From Piscirickettsiaceae bacterium (GTDB taxonomy: Bacteria; Pseudomonadota; Gammaproteobacteria; Nitrosococcales; Methylophagaceae): 8,813 nt of DNA. Below, piece after piece: positions 1-7,316 of this stretch; position 1 is the stretch's first letter, and each line of letters opens with the position of its first letter. The notes under the pieces were generated by a model that saw only the letters and a list, made by a program, of their open reading frames with translations, did no database searches and was not told where the DNA came from. Both the position numbers and the translations under genes were made by a program. Location: positions 1 to 8,813 of the forward strand of contig JAUXFA010000033.1 in the NCBI GenBank assembly GCA_030620285.1, read 5' to 3'.

Positions 1-45
1 GTGCGTGAACACAACTAGACGGCTATGATTTAGCAATCAGTAATA

Positions 46-282
46 TTAAGATTTAACAGAGTTAATATAGTCAATAGCTTTTTTAACTGTAGTAATAGTT
101 TCAGCTTGTTCATCTGGAATTTCACATTCAAATTCTTCTTCCAATGCCATTACTAATTCGACAGTATCTAAAGAGTCAGCACCTAAATCATCAATAAATG
201 AAGCATCGGCTGTTACTTCATCAGCGCTTACGCCTAATTGCTCAACGACGATGTCTCTTACTTGGGCTTCGATATCACTCAT
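46..282 (-). CDS. acpP: Acyl carrier protein
   Basis: This 78-residue protein is the small acidic acyl carrier of type II fatty acid synthesis; it holds acyl chains as thioesters on a 4'-phosphopantetheine arm in the cytoplasm. The attachment site is the Ser of the GADSLD motif, Ser37 counting the initiator Met, equal to E. coli Ser36 of the mature protein. Length, the high Asp/Glu content and the helix II sequence [16 protein letters not shown] fit the family. Cys53 sits in FECEIPDE, where E. coli has FDTEIPDE; this is a minor variation next to the acceptor helix. The ATG at 280-282 is preceded by AGAGGAA at 293-299, a good ribosome binding site. The gene is last of the fab cluster and is separated from fabG by 137 bases holding its own candidate promoter, as expected for a protein needed in far larger amounts than the enzymes. 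Confidence 0.97.
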   Translation of the reverse strand: MSDIEAQVRDIVVEQLGVSADEVTADASFIDDLGADSLDTVELVMALEEEFECEIPDEQAETITTVKKAIDYINSVKS

Positions 283-326
283 AACGTATATTTCCTCTGT
301 GGTTTAATACTTAAAACGTGTGCCAT

Positions 327-354
327 TTTATAATGCAAACACCCTACTAAACAA
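327..354 (-). promoter_or_regulatory. Candidate acpP promoter
   Basis: On the minus strand a -10-like TATAAA (327-332) lies 16 bases after a weak -35-like TTGTTT (349-354). Transcription would begin near 320 and give a leader of about 38 bases containing the acpP ribosome binding site. The 137-base gap upstream of acpP, unusual in an otherwise tightly packed cluster, supports a separate promoter here, as is known for acpP in E. coli. The -35 matches sigma-70 consensus only at TTG, so the call is tentative. Confidence 0.4.
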
Positions 355-394
355 GCCAAATTGACTTTAGATTGCTTGCTTCAACTTTCAAGAA

Positions 395-416
395 CCTAAA
401 TCTTTTACGATTTAAG
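395..416 (-). other. Small hairpin just after fabG stop
   Basis: On the minus strand an 8-base-pair stem with one G-T wobble (CTTAAATC / GATTTAGG, loop GTAAAA) begins 3 bases after the fabG stop codon. No U-run follows, so it does not look like an intrinsic terminator. It could protect the 3' end of the upstream message or weaken read-through into acpP. The stem is AT-rich and may be chance. Confidence 0.25.
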
Positions 417-419
417 TAA

Positions 420-1163
420 TTAATTCATATACATGCCGCCATTCACATTTATGGTTTCGCCGGTCACATAAGCTGCGTCTTGGCTTGCTAAAAAGCTAAC
501 TGCGGCAGCAATTTCTTCAGGTTCACCTAAACGTTTAACTGGGACATTCTGTAATAATGCATTTTTGTGATCATCTGATAAGGAACTGGTCATATCCGTA
601 TCAATAAAACCGGGGGCAACTGAATTCACCGTAATGCCTCTAGCACCCACTTCACGCGCTAACGATTTACTAAAACCAATAACACCTGCTTTAGCAGCTG
701 CATAATTCGTTTGACCTGCATTACCCATTACGCCAACCACTGATGTGATCGTAATAATTCGGCCCCAACGTGCTTTGGTCATCGCACGAAGACAGCGTTT
801 ACTTAATTTAAAAATTGGCGTCAAATTAGTTTCGATGATGTCATTCCATTCATCATCTTTCATCCGCATTAATAAATTATCACGGGTAATACCGGCATTA
901 TTAACAAGAATTGTCGGCGCACCAAAGCTTGATTCAGTTTCAGAGACAACAGCTTCAATTGAATCGGCATCCGTGACATTCAATACCATTCCTGTACCCG
1001 CAATATTTGCGTCTTTTAAAAACTCACTAATTGTTTGAGCACCATTTTCAGATGTTGCAGTTCCAATAACCGTTGCGCCTTGCTGTCCTAAGCGGAGTGC
1101 AATAGCACGTCCAATACCACGTGTTGCGCCAGTGACTAATGCAACTTTACCTTCTAAACTCAT
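420..1163 (-). CDS. fabG: 3-oxoacyl-ACP reductase FabG
   Basis: This is the NADPH-dependent ketoreductase of the fatty acid elongation cycle, converting 3-oxoacyl-ACP to 3-hydroxyacyl-ACP. It is a classical short-chain dehydrogenase of 247 residues (E. coli 244). The Rossmann motif TGATRGIG lies at 11-18, NNAG at 88-91, and the catalytic set is Asn113, Ser141, Tyr154 and Lys158 in NYAAAK. The C-terminus has the usual family ending (YVTGETINVNGGMYM). The ATG start shares one base with the fabD stop (TAATG), and AGGAG lies 7 bases upstream inside the end of fabD, so translation is probably coupled. Many SDRs resemble FabG, but position between fabD and acpP makes the assignment firm. Confidence 0.97.
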   Translation of the reverse strand: MSLEGKVALVTGATRGIGRAIALRLGQQGATVIGTATSENGAQTISEFLKDANIAGTGMVLNVTDADSIEAVVSETESSFGAPTILVNNAGITRDNLLMRMKDDEWNDIIETNLTPIFKLSKRCLRAMTKARWGRIITITSVVGVMGNAGQTNYAAAKAGVIGFSKSLAREVGARGITVNSVAPGFIDTDMTSSLSDDHKNALLQNVPVKRLGEPEEIAAAVSFLASQDAAYVTGETINVNGGMYMN

Positions 1164-2101
1164 TATCGTTCTCCTACTGCTTGAGTAGCTTTATCTAAAG
1201 AAGCCTGATCAAATACCGGTAACCCAGCGATAGACCGATCAATTCGTTTACCTAGGCCTGCTAATACTTTACCAGGGCCACACTCTACTAAAGTAGTCAC
1301 CCCTTGTGCTGCAAACCATTGTACTGTTTCTACCCAACGAACTGGATTGTAAAGCTGCTGCGCTAATAAGCGTTTGATATCTTCTTCATTATCAACACTG
1401 CTAACACTGACGTTATGGATAACAGGAACCGTTGGAACTTGCACGGTAATATTGGTTAAAGCTGCTGCCAAATTCTCTGCCGCAGGTTTCATTAATGCAC
1501 AATGTGACGGTACGCTGACAGGTAATAATAACGCCCGCTTAGCACCTTGCTCTTTAGCAAGATCAATAGCGGCATTAATGGCTTCTGCTTCACCAGCAAT
1601 AACCACTTGACCTGGTGAGTTAAAATTAACGGCTTCTGCCACGCCTTGTTTAGCTGCCTCAGCACAAATAGATCTGACAACATCATCTTCTAGTCCAAGA
1701 ATAGCAGCCATTGCACCTTTACCCGCTGGAACAGCCTGCTGCATAAATTGACCGCGCTGTTCTACTAGCTTGATAGCATCAGCAAACCCTAATGACCCCG
1801 CAGCCACTAAAGCGGTATATTCACCTAAACTATGGCCAGCAAAATAACTAGGCTGAATATCTGAAATTGATTGCCAACTACGCCAAACCGCGATACCTGC
1901 GGCTAACATGGCAGGTTGAGTACGTTCTGTTTGATTAAGTGATTGTTCCGGACCAGATTGTACTAAACCCCATAAATCATAACCCAATGCATCAGATGCT
2001 TCGGAAAATGTGGCTTGAACTTGTGGGTAGTGTGTTGCCAATTCTGCCAACATACCGACTGATTGTGATCCCTGTCCGGGAAATACAAAAGCTAAACTCA
2101 T
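1163..2101 (-). CDS. fabD: Malonyl-CoA:ACP transacylase FabD
   Basis: FabD moves the malonyl group from CoA to ACP, supplying the extender unit for every condensation. The 312-residue protein has the expected length (E. coli 309). The N-terminal FPGQGSQ (7-13) supplies the oxyanion-hole Gln. GHSLGEY (89-95) carries the nucleophile Ser91, Arg116 is the malonate-binding Arg, and His200 in VPSH completes the dyad. The late motif GPGKVL is also present. The ATG at 2099-2101 lies 19 bases after the fabH stop, with a modest TTAGGT as ribosome binding site. The last codons of the gene include the ribosome binding site for fabG. Confidence 0.97.
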   Translation of the reverse strand: MSLAFVFPGQGSQSVGMLAELATHYPQVQATFSEASDALGYDLWGLVQSGPEQSLNQTERTQPAMLAAGIAVWRSWQSISDIQPSYFAGHSLGEYTALVAAGSLGFADAIKLVEQRGQFMQQAVPAGKGAMAAILGLEDDVVRSICAEAAKQGVAEAVNFNSPGQVVIAGEAEAINAAIDLAKEQGAKRALLLPVSVPSHCALMKPAAENLAAALTNITVQVPTVPVIHNVSVSSVDNEEDIKRLLAQQLYNPVRWVETVQWFAAQGVTTLVECGPGKVLAGLGKRIDRSIAGLPVFDQASLDKATQAVGER

Positions 2102-2120
2102 GAATTAAACCTAAAGAAAA

Positions 2121-3080
2121 TTAGAATTTTAACAGTGCTGAACCCCAGGTGAACCCACCACCAAAAGCTTCAAGTAAGAGTGTTTCACCACGTTGGATCC
2201 GACCATCGCGAACGGCAGTGTCGAGTGCTAACGGGATGGATGCTGCTGAGGTATTACCATGTTCATCGACCGTGACCACCACTTTATCCATGGACATATC
2301 TAATTTTTTTGCCGTTGCTGTAATAATCCGAATATTTGCTTGGTAAGGAATCAACCAATCAATATCATGTTTATCTAAGTTATTTGCTGCTAAGGTTTCA
2401 TCGGCAATACTGCTCAAAGTGCGGACGGCAATCTTAAACACATCATTACCTTGCATTTCAATATAAGGCGACAACTCATTTTCAATTGAACCAGGCCCAG
2501 TTGGCACACTTAGTAACTCATTATAACGACCATCGGAATGTATATGGGTAGAGAGGATTCCAGTTTCTTCCGAAGCTTGTAAAATCACAGCACCCGCACC
2601 ATCACCAAATAGCACACAGGTATTGCGATCGGTCCAATCAACAATACGAGATAAGGATTCAGCACCAATGACCAACGCAGTTTTGGCACTGCCTGATTTG
2701 ATAAACTTATCAGCGACAGTTAAAGCATAGATAAAGCCTGTACAGACAGCTTGCACATCAAATGCCGGGCAACCACTAATATTGAGTTTTTGCTGCACTA
2801 ATGACGCGGTACTGGGGAATATACGTGTTGGCGTGGTCGTCGCAACAATAATAAGATCAATCTCATCATTGCTTATACCTGCGGCTTCAAGAGCTTTTTC
2901 AGCTGCATAAAATGCTAAATCAGTAGTTGTTTCATCATCAGCAACAATATGGCGTTTTTTGATGCCAGTTCGATCTTGGATCCATTGGTCACTGGTATCA
3001 ACCATTTTTTCAAGATCGTGATTGGTTAATACTTTTTCAGGTTGATAGCTACCGGTGCCCGAAATTCTTGAATAAATCAC
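2121..3080 (-). CDS. fabH: 3-oxoacyl-ACP synthase III FabH, with catalytic His replaced by Tyr
   Basis: FabH starts fatty acid synthesis by condensing acetyl-CoA with malonyl-ACP. The 319-residue protein is full length (E. coli 317) and shows the acyl-accepting Cys113 (AVCTGF), Asn276 (EHGNTSAA), the CoA-contacting Trp33 and Arg37, and the C-terminal [13 protein letters not shown]. The striking departure is at the third catalytic position: the family motif PHQAN reads PYQAN here, so His (E. coli His244) is Tyr246, codon TAC at 2343-2345. In E. coli FabH this His takes part in malonyl-ACP decarboxylation. One C-to-T change from CAC would account for it. The start is GTG (3078-3080), overlapping the plsX stop by four bases (GTGA), with AGAAGG 9 bases upstream; the N-terminus [12 protein letters not shown] fits the family. 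Identity as FabH is secure; whether it is fully active is not. Confidence 0.95.
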   Translation of the reverse strand: MIYSRISGTGSYQPEKVLTNHDLEKMVDTSDQWIQDRTGIKKRHIVADDETTTDLAFYAAEKALEAAGISNDEIDLIIVATTTPTRIFPSTASLVQQKLNISGCPAFDVQAVCTGFIYALTVADKFIKSGSAKTALVIGAESLSRIVDWTDRNTCVLFGDGAGAVILQASEETGILSTHIHSDGRYNELLSVPTGPGSIENELSPYIEMQGNDVFKIAVRTLSSIADETLAANNLDKHDIDWLIPYQANIRIITATAKKLDMSMDKVVVTVDEHGNTSAASIPLALDTAVRDGRIQRGETLLLEAFGGGFTWGSALLKF

Positions 3081-4096
3081 GTTGTTTGACCTTCTAGCAA
3101 AGCCTCTAAATGCTTGCTTATATTGTTTGGAACATCATGTTCAGCTTCAATAATGGCGATTTTAATAGCATTAGCAAAACCCATTGCGTCAGTACCACCA
3201 TGACTTTTAATCACAATACCTTGCAAACCAATTAAATTTGCTCCGTTATGATTTCTAGGGTCAAGTTTGTCTTTGAAATGTTTCAATACTGGCGTAGCGA
3301 TAAACCCTGCTATTTTGGTGAAAATATTACGCTTAAATGATTGACGTAAGAAATGACTAATCATATGAACAACACCTTCACTCGCTTTCAATGCCACATT
3401 GCCGACAAAGCCGTCACAAACAACAACATCAACATCGCCACGATATAAACCATCGCCTTCGACAAAACCATAATAGTTAAGACCGGTTTCAGCTAATAAA
3501 CGTGCTGTTTCTTTAACACGCTCATTACCTTTGATTTCTTCTTCACCAATATTAAGCAAGCCAATAGTTGGATTCTTTATACCATCGACCAATTCGGCTA
3601 ATACAGAACCCATCACCGCAAATTGCACTAAGTGTTCCGCACTCGAATCAATATTAGCACCGAGATCAAGAACATAAGTATGTCCTTTCTCAGTAGGCAA
3701 TGCTGATACGATTGCAGGACGTTCAATACCTGGTAATGTTTTGAGTACAAAGCGGGCCGTTGCCATCAATGCACCGGTATTGCCAGCACTAACACAAGCT
3801 GAAGCCGTTCCATCTTTAACAAGATTAATGGCAACACGCATCGAGGAATCTTTCTTTCCACGTAATGCTAGTGCGGGAGACTCATCCATTTCAACTTGTT
3901 GGGATGCATGATGAATAATTAAGCGTTCATCTTCCACAACATTATGTTGTTGTAAACATATTTGAATAACTTCTTGATCGCCAACTAAAATTAATGACAC
4001 ATTAGGAAATTGTTTAAGTGCTGAAATAGCAGCGGGGATCACAACCTTAGGTCCGTGATCCCCGCCCATTGCATCAATCGATATTGTAAGACTCAA
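3077..4096 (-). CDS. plsX: Phosphate acyltransferase PlsX
   Basis: PlsX makes acyl-phosphate from acyl-ACP and inorganic phosphate, the acyl donor used by PlsY in glycerol-3-phosphate acylation at the membrane. The 339-residue protein shows the N-terminal [10 protein letters not shown] signature, [10 protein letters not shown] in the middle, VLDLGAN, and [11 protein letters not shown]. The start is TTG at 4094-4096: an in-frame TAA (the rpmF stop) lies only five codons upstream, and the next Met is inside the conserved MGGD motif, so no ATG is available. AAGG, 9 bases before the TTG, overlaps the rpmF stop codon. The 3' end overlaps fabH by four bases. The rare start codon may hold PlsX below the level of L32, which is encoded just before it. 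Confidence 0.96.
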   Translation of the reverse strand: MSLTISIDAMGGDHGPKVVIPAAISALKQFPNVSLILVGDQEVIQICLQQHNVVEDERLIIHHASQQVEMDESPALALRGKKDSSMRVAINLVKDGTASACVSAGNTGALMATARFVLKTLPGIERPAIVSALPTEKGHTYVLDLGANIDSSAEHLVQFAVMGSVLAELVDGIKNPTIGLLNIGEEEIKGNERVKETARLLAETGLNYYGFVEGDGLYRGDVDVVVCDGFVGNVALKASEGVVHMISHFLRQSFKRNIFTKIAGFIATPVLKHFKDKLDPRNHNGANLIGLQGIVIKSHGGTDAMGFANAIKIAIIEAEHDVPNNISKHLEALLEGQTT

Positions 4097-4108
4097 TCGA
4101 GTTGTACC

Positions 4109-4288
4109 TTATTCGCTTTTATCAGCAATAACTTTACGACCACGGTAATAACCATCAGCAGTCACATGGTGACGAAGGTGTAATTCGCCTGATGTTGAAT
4201 CTACAGATAATGTTTCTCCAGTTAATGCATCATGCGAACGACGCATACCGCGACGTGATGTACTTTTTTTACTTTTTTGAACAGCCAT
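4109..4288 (-). CDS. rpmF: 50S ribosomal protein L32
   Basis: This gene encodes 59 residues beginning [20 protein letters not shown] and containing [19 protein letters not shown], a close match to E. coli L32 over its full length. L32 is a small basic protein of the large ribosomal subunit. It lacks the Cys pairs of zinc-binding L32 paralogues, so it is the zinc-independent form, as in E. coli. The ATG at 4286-4288 has a strong AGGAG 6 bases upstream. It lies 44 bases after yceD, and its TAA is 12 bases before the plsX start. The yceD-rpmF-plsX order is conserved in gammaproteobacteria and ties ribosome and membrane lipid synthesis into one transcript. Confidence 0.97.
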   Translation of the reverse strand: MAVQKSKKSTSRRGMRRSHDALTGETLSVDSTSGELHLRHHVTADGYYRGRKVIADKSE

Positions 4289-4332
4289 GTGTTACTCCTA
4301 ACAAAAATATTACTGTCAATAAACTTTCGAGC

Positions 4333-4860
4333 TTATTGTTTAATTTTTAACGCTGATAATACTGCAAATGGCGACGCAGCTTTATCACTATCTTTTAATT
4401 CAACTTGTTCATCACCAACCGACCAAGCTTCTTCAGGCAAACATGCCTCAGTATGCCGTGGCACCAATGGTAATGATAAAATAAGTTCATCTTCAATTAC
4501 GGCGCTTAACAATACCGGATCATTATTCTCAATAATCCAAGGATCATATTGCTCCGCCAAACCCTCAACCTTTCGTTCACTGCTTACCATTGCTAACAAA
4601 CAGTCTACAGTCATCTCCAAAATCATCGAATTCATGCATCGTTCACAGATAACAGACACCGAGGTATTGAACTCACCACGCATATAGGGTGTACCAACTT
4701 CATCTACATCAAATCCAAGCCTTACATTAACCCAGCCTTCATCACTCTGAAGCGATTTGCTTAGCCGTACCATCTCCGCTATAGGAAGTTGGCCTTCTAA
4801 CGTTAAACCATTTTGAGCTAAGCGAAACGGGTCAATCTCTTTTGGTAATTTCTGATGCAT
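4333..4860 (-). CDS. yceD: YceD family (DUF177) 23S rRNA accumulation protein
   Basis: YceD proteins are encoded next to rpmF and are implicated in large-subunit rRNA accumulation; the biochemical role is not settled. With the ATG at 4858-4860 the protein has 175 residues and starts MHQKLPKEIDPFRLAQNG, aligning with E. coli MQKVKLPLTLDPVRTAQK. The family Cys pair is present (Cys72 and Cys75 in ICERCM), as are the acidic/hydrophobic DELILSLPLVP (114-124), Cys130 and the terminal SPFAVLSALK. The open frame extends 13 codons further up to a TTG at 4897-4899, but that TTG is part of the likely -35 element and the extension does not resemble the family, so I prefer 4860. No clear ribosome binding site precedes this ATG, consistent with a very short leader. 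Confidence 0.9.
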   Translation of the reverse strand: MHQKLPKEIDPFRLAQNGLTLEGQLPIAEMVRLSKSLQSDEGWVNVRLGFDVDEVGTPYMRGEFNTSVSVICERCMNSMILEMTVDCLLAMVSSERKVEGLAEQYDPWIIENNDPVLLSAVIEDELILSLPLVPRHTEACLPEEAWSVGDEQVELKDSDKAASPFAVLSALKIKQ

Positions 4861-4870
4861 AATCGACGGA

Positions 4871-4899
4871 ATTATATAAGAAAAGCTGTAAAACAGCAA
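4871..4899 (-). promoter_or_regulatory. Likely sigma-70 promoter for yceD-rpmF-plsX-fab genes
   Basis: On the minus strand TTGCTG (4894-4899) is followed after exactly 17 bases by a perfect -10 TATAAT (4871-4876). The upstream flank is very AT-rich. Only 10 bases separate the -10 element from the yceD ATG, so a start at the usual distance would give a leader of about 2-4 bases. This is the best promoter match in the window and sits where the lipid/ribosome cluster should be separated from purF. Confidence 0.65.
4885..4897. repeat. Perfect short palindrome over the yceD promoter
   Basis: GCTGT-AAA-ACAGC is a perfect inverted repeat with 5-base arms and a 3-base centre. It covers most of the -35 hexamer and part of the spacer of the yceD promoter. 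It could be a repressor site, or in a purF read-through RNA a small hairpin followed by UUUUCUU. Two further copies of the half AAAACAGC occur at 4976-4983 and 4995-5002. Confidence 0.35.
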
Positions 4900-4910
4900 A
4901 ATTCAACACC

Positions 4911-4954
4911 ACAATTAAACGAAGTGCTTACGGCCTTACTCTTATTTTAATTGT
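4911..4954. repeat. Inverted repeat upstream of the yceD promoter
   Basis: Perfect 9-base arms, ACAATTAAA (4911-4919) and TTTAATTGT (4946-4954), are separated by 26 bases, starting 12 bases upstream of the -35 hexamer. The spacer holds the direct repeat CTTAC-GGC-CTTAC. The arms are all but pure A/T, so chance is a real possibility; they could serve as an UP element, a regulator site or an RNA hairpin at the end of purF messages. Confidence 0.3.
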
Positions 4955-5007
4955 TCGCTATTTATTTCAGCCTTAAAAACAGCCGCAATCATAAAAAACA
5001 GCAGTTC

Positions 5008-5028
5008 AAAAAAAATGTGCAATCACTT
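5008..5028 (-). terminator. Weak candidate terminator after purF
   Basis: About 20 bases past the purF stop the minus strand has AAGTG-ATTG-CACATT, a short stem with one bulged base, running directly into eight T residues (5008-5015). The U-run is good but the stem is too short for a confident intrinsic terminator; partial termination is the most that can be proposed. Confidence 0.25.
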
Positions 5029-5047
5029 ATCAGGCTGTAATAACACC

Positions 5048-6556
5048 TTACGCATTATTGTGTAAACCCATGACTTCATTATCATTTTCAGCATCAGACT
5101 TGGATGTATCATTACGTAACGCATCGATGTAATAAAGATAAGACTCATCAACATCACCGGTAATATAATTACCATCAAAACAAGATGTATCAAAATCTTG
5201 GACATTATCGTTATATTTAACGGCATCAACCAAGTCATCTAAGTCTTGATATATTAACCAATCTGCGCCCAATTCTTGTGAAATTTGGGCGATATTACGA
5301 CCGTGTGCAACAAATTCATGGGGAGAAGGCATATCAATACCATAAACATTAGGATAACGCACTGGCGGTGCTGCCGAAGCAAAATACACTTTGTTAGCAC
5401 CGGCATCACGAGCCATTTGAACAATTTGTTGCGAGGTGGTGCCACGAACGATTGAATCATCTACCAACAGTACATTTTTACCTTGAAATTCCAAATCAAT
5501 TGCATTTAATTTTTGACGTACTGATTTCTTCCGTTCTGTCTGCCCAGGCATAATAAACGTACGACCAATATATCGATTTTTAATAAAACCTTCTTGGTAG
5601 GGCACCCCTAAATCATAAGATAATTGTAGCGCGGCACTCCGACTGGTATCGGGAATAGGGATCACTACATCAATATCATGATCAGGAAACTCACGTTCAA
5701 TCTTACGCGCTAATTTAGTCCCCATCCGCAGACGACTTTTATGCACTGAAATACCATCAATAATCGAGTCTGGCCGGGCAAAATAAACATATTCAAAAAT
5801 ACAGGGTGATGTCACCGGTGCTTCAGCACATTGTTGTGCATGTAAGTTGCCTGATATATCAATAAAGACACATTCACCAGCATCAATATCGCGAATGAGT
5901 TCAAACCCATTTGAATCAATGGCAACACTTTCCGAAGCAACAATATAATCTTTACCCTTGCCATTATCACGCTGACCGATAACAACCGGACGGATCCCAT
6001 AGGGATCACGAAATGCCAATATTCCAACTCCAGCAATCATGACAACGACAGCATAAGCACCTTTACAACGACGATGCAGTGCAGACACTGCTTTAAAGAT
6101 ATCTTTCGGTTGAGGTTTTAACTGACCACTTTTTTGTAATTCATGAGCAAATATATTAAGCAAGACTTCTGAATCTGAATCGGTATTTAAATGGCGGCGG
6201 TCACTTTGGAATAATTCTTCTTTTAATACTTTAGTATTGGTCAAATTGCCATTATGAGCGAGCGCTATACCAAAAGGTGAATTGACATAAAATGGTTGGG
6301 CTTCTGCTGAAGTAGAACAGCCCGCAGTAGGATAACGAATATGGCCAATACCCATGTTGCCTTTCAAACGCAACATATGGCGCGTATGAAATACATCTTT
6401 TACTAAACCGTTGGCTTTACGTAAAAAGAACTGTCCCCTGTCATCACAGGTGACAATCCCCGCCGCATCTTGACCGCGGTGTTGCAATACAGTCAAACCA
6501 TCATAAATCGATTGGTTAACTTCTGATGACCCGATAATGCCAATAATTCCACACAT
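5048..6556 (-). CDS. purF: Amidophosphoribosyltransferase PurF
   Basis: PurF catalyses the first committed step of de novo purine synthesis, making 5-phosphoribosylamine from PRPP and glutamine. The 502-residue protein (E. coli 505) has the N-terminal nucleophile Cys2 (MCGIIGI) exposed once Met is removed. The class II glutaminase half continues with Arg74 (GHIRYPTAG), HNGNLTN (101-107) and TDSDSE (125-130). The phosphoribosyltransferase half carries the PRPP loop [13 protein letters not shown] at 363-375. The C-terminus, ending [10 protein letters not shown], resembles the E. coli tail. No Cys-rich Fe-S ligand pattern of the Bacillus type is apparent. The ATG at 6554-6556 follows the cvpA stop by 19 bases with AGGG as a weak ribosome binding site. 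The cvpA-purF pair is a conserved operon. Confidence 0.97.
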   Translation of the reverse strand: MCGIIGIIGSSEVNQSIYDGLTVLQHRGQDAAGIVTCDDRGQFFLRKANGLVKDVFHTRHMLRLKGNMGIGHIRYPTAGCSTSAEAQPFYVNSPFGIALAHNGNLTNTKVLKEELFQSDRRHLNTDSDSEVLLNIFAHELQKSGQLKPQPKDIFKAVSALHRRCKGAYAVVVMIAGVGILAFRDPYGIRPVVIGQRDNGKGKDYIVASESVAIDSNGFELIRDIDAGECVFIDISGNLHAQQCAEAPVTSPCIFEYVYFARPDSIIDGISVHKSRLRMGTKLARKIEREFPDHDIDVVIPIPDTSRSAALQLSYDLGVPYQEGFIKNRYIGRTFIMPGQTERKKSVRQKLNAIDLEFQGKNVLLVDDSIVRGTTSQQIVQMARDAGANKVYFASAAPPVRYPNVYGIDMPSPHEFVAHGRNIAQISQELGADWLIYQDLDDLVDAVKYNDNVQDFDTSCFDGNYITGDVDESYLYYIDALRNDTSKSDAENDNEVMGLHNNA

Positions 6557-6575
6557 AAATCTACCCTATTATCAG

Positions 6576-7082
6576 CTAACTAAAATGAATATATTCTGCA
6601 AGATCTGCAGGTAAGAAATCACGAACCCAAATAGCGAGTTTTTCAAAATGCTCAATTAATAATGAATTTTGCCACCAACTATCACTTGGCATTGGTGTCG
6701 CTCCCGCTATCAGTACTAACAATGTCACAATAGCCGCACCACGTAATATGCCAAACAATACGCCAAGCGCTCTATCGGTTCCGGACAAGCCTGTTTTTTC
6801 AACCAGTGTGGAAATAAGATGATTCACCAATGCACTTAATATTAAAGTCACAATAAACAGTGCAAAAAAAGCAGCAAATAATCGAATAGAAGCTGTTTCA
6901 ATATAAGGATTTAACAGGGTTGATAAATAAGGCGAAAAAGTGAGAGCGACCCAAAATGATAAAATCCAACTAACAAGAGAAAGCACTTCCTTGATAAAGC
7001 CGCGAATAATACTAATTCCTGCCGATAGCAGTACGATGCCGATGATTACATAATCAACCCAAAACATTATCAAGCCAGCCAT
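6576..7082 (-). CDS. cvpA: CvpA family inner membrane protein
   Basis: The CvpA family is named for its need in colicin V export in E. coli; its cellular role is otherwise poorly defined. The 168-residue product (E. coli 162) has several hydrophobic segments, roughly 8-26, 35-52, 66-88 and 107-127. The family signature VEKTGLSGTDRALGVLFGILRG is intact, as is the N-terminal VDYVIIG...RGFIKE. The start is uncertain: ATG at 7080-7082 gives MAGLIMFWVDY, while ATG at 7065-7067 gives MFWVDY and aligns better with E. coli MVWIDY. Neither has a convincing ribosome binding site. The gene precedes purF by 19 bases and is almost certainly cotranscribed with it. Confidence 0.93.
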   Translation of the reverse strand: MAGLIMFWVDYVIIGIVLLSAGISIIRGFIKEVLSLVSWILSFWVALTFSPYLSTLLNPYIETASIRLFAAFFALFIVTLILSALVNHLISTLVEKTGLSGTDRALGVLFGILRGAAIVTLLVLIAGATPMPSDSWWQNSLLIEHFEKLAIWVRDFLPADLAEYIHFS

Positions 7083-7103
7083 TTATTCGTTTGAGAAAAG
7101 TGA

Positions 7104-7112
7104 ATTTTACCA
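7104..7112 (-). promoter_or_regulatory. Candidate extended -10 promoter for cvpA-purF
   Basis: The minus strand reads TGGTAAAAT, an extended -10 element (TGn plus TAAAAT at 7104-7109), without a good -35. Transcription would start near 7096, 14 to 30 bases before the possible cvpA starts. An alternative lies further upstream: TTGCCA (7196-7201), 18 bases, TATAGC (7172-7177). The 234-base gap 7083-7316 otherwise holds no gene I can support and no convincing PurR operator. Confidence 0.35.
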
Positions 7113-7316
7113 GAATGATTGCCATCACCACATATATTTTTTAGCGATCAAAATCTCATCTATGCTGATAAGCTATATCTACTTTCGACCCGCTATGGCA
7201 AAACGGTGAAACACCAAGTCTTTTGCGAGACTCTAAATACACCTTTTGAAACTATTATCAGCCCTCTTTTGACATCAAAAATATGCGTAAAAAGTCTATT
7301 ATCGTTTAATATCAGT

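Noticed and set aside
1..36. A minus-strand open frame after acpP reading NHSRLVVFTH, faintly like the SRRVVVTG start of FabF, which usually follows acpP.
   Set aside because: There is no ATG and no ribosome binding site, the Gly after the Thr is missing, and too few codons are visible. A fabF start more probably lies beyond the window edge.
4277..4687. Plus-strand open frame of 136 codons opposite yceD and rpmF.
   Set aside because: It overlaps well-supported genes on the other strand, resembles no known protein and has no ribosome binding site; it is a shadow of yceD.
7085..7100. Possible PurR operator before cvpA-purF, based on CAAACG near 7088-7093 on the minus strand.
   Set aside because: Only one half of the palindromic consensus is present; the other half does not match.
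7205..7215. GGTG-AAA-CACC palindrome in the dedD-cvpA gap.
   Set aside because: The arms are only four bases and the flanks do not extend the pairing; expected by chance.
7289..7311. Possible terminator after dedD: minus-strand TATTA-AACGA-TAATA with a nearby run of five T.
   Set aside because: The stem is five A/T pairs only and is separated from the T-run by GAC; too weak for a terminator.
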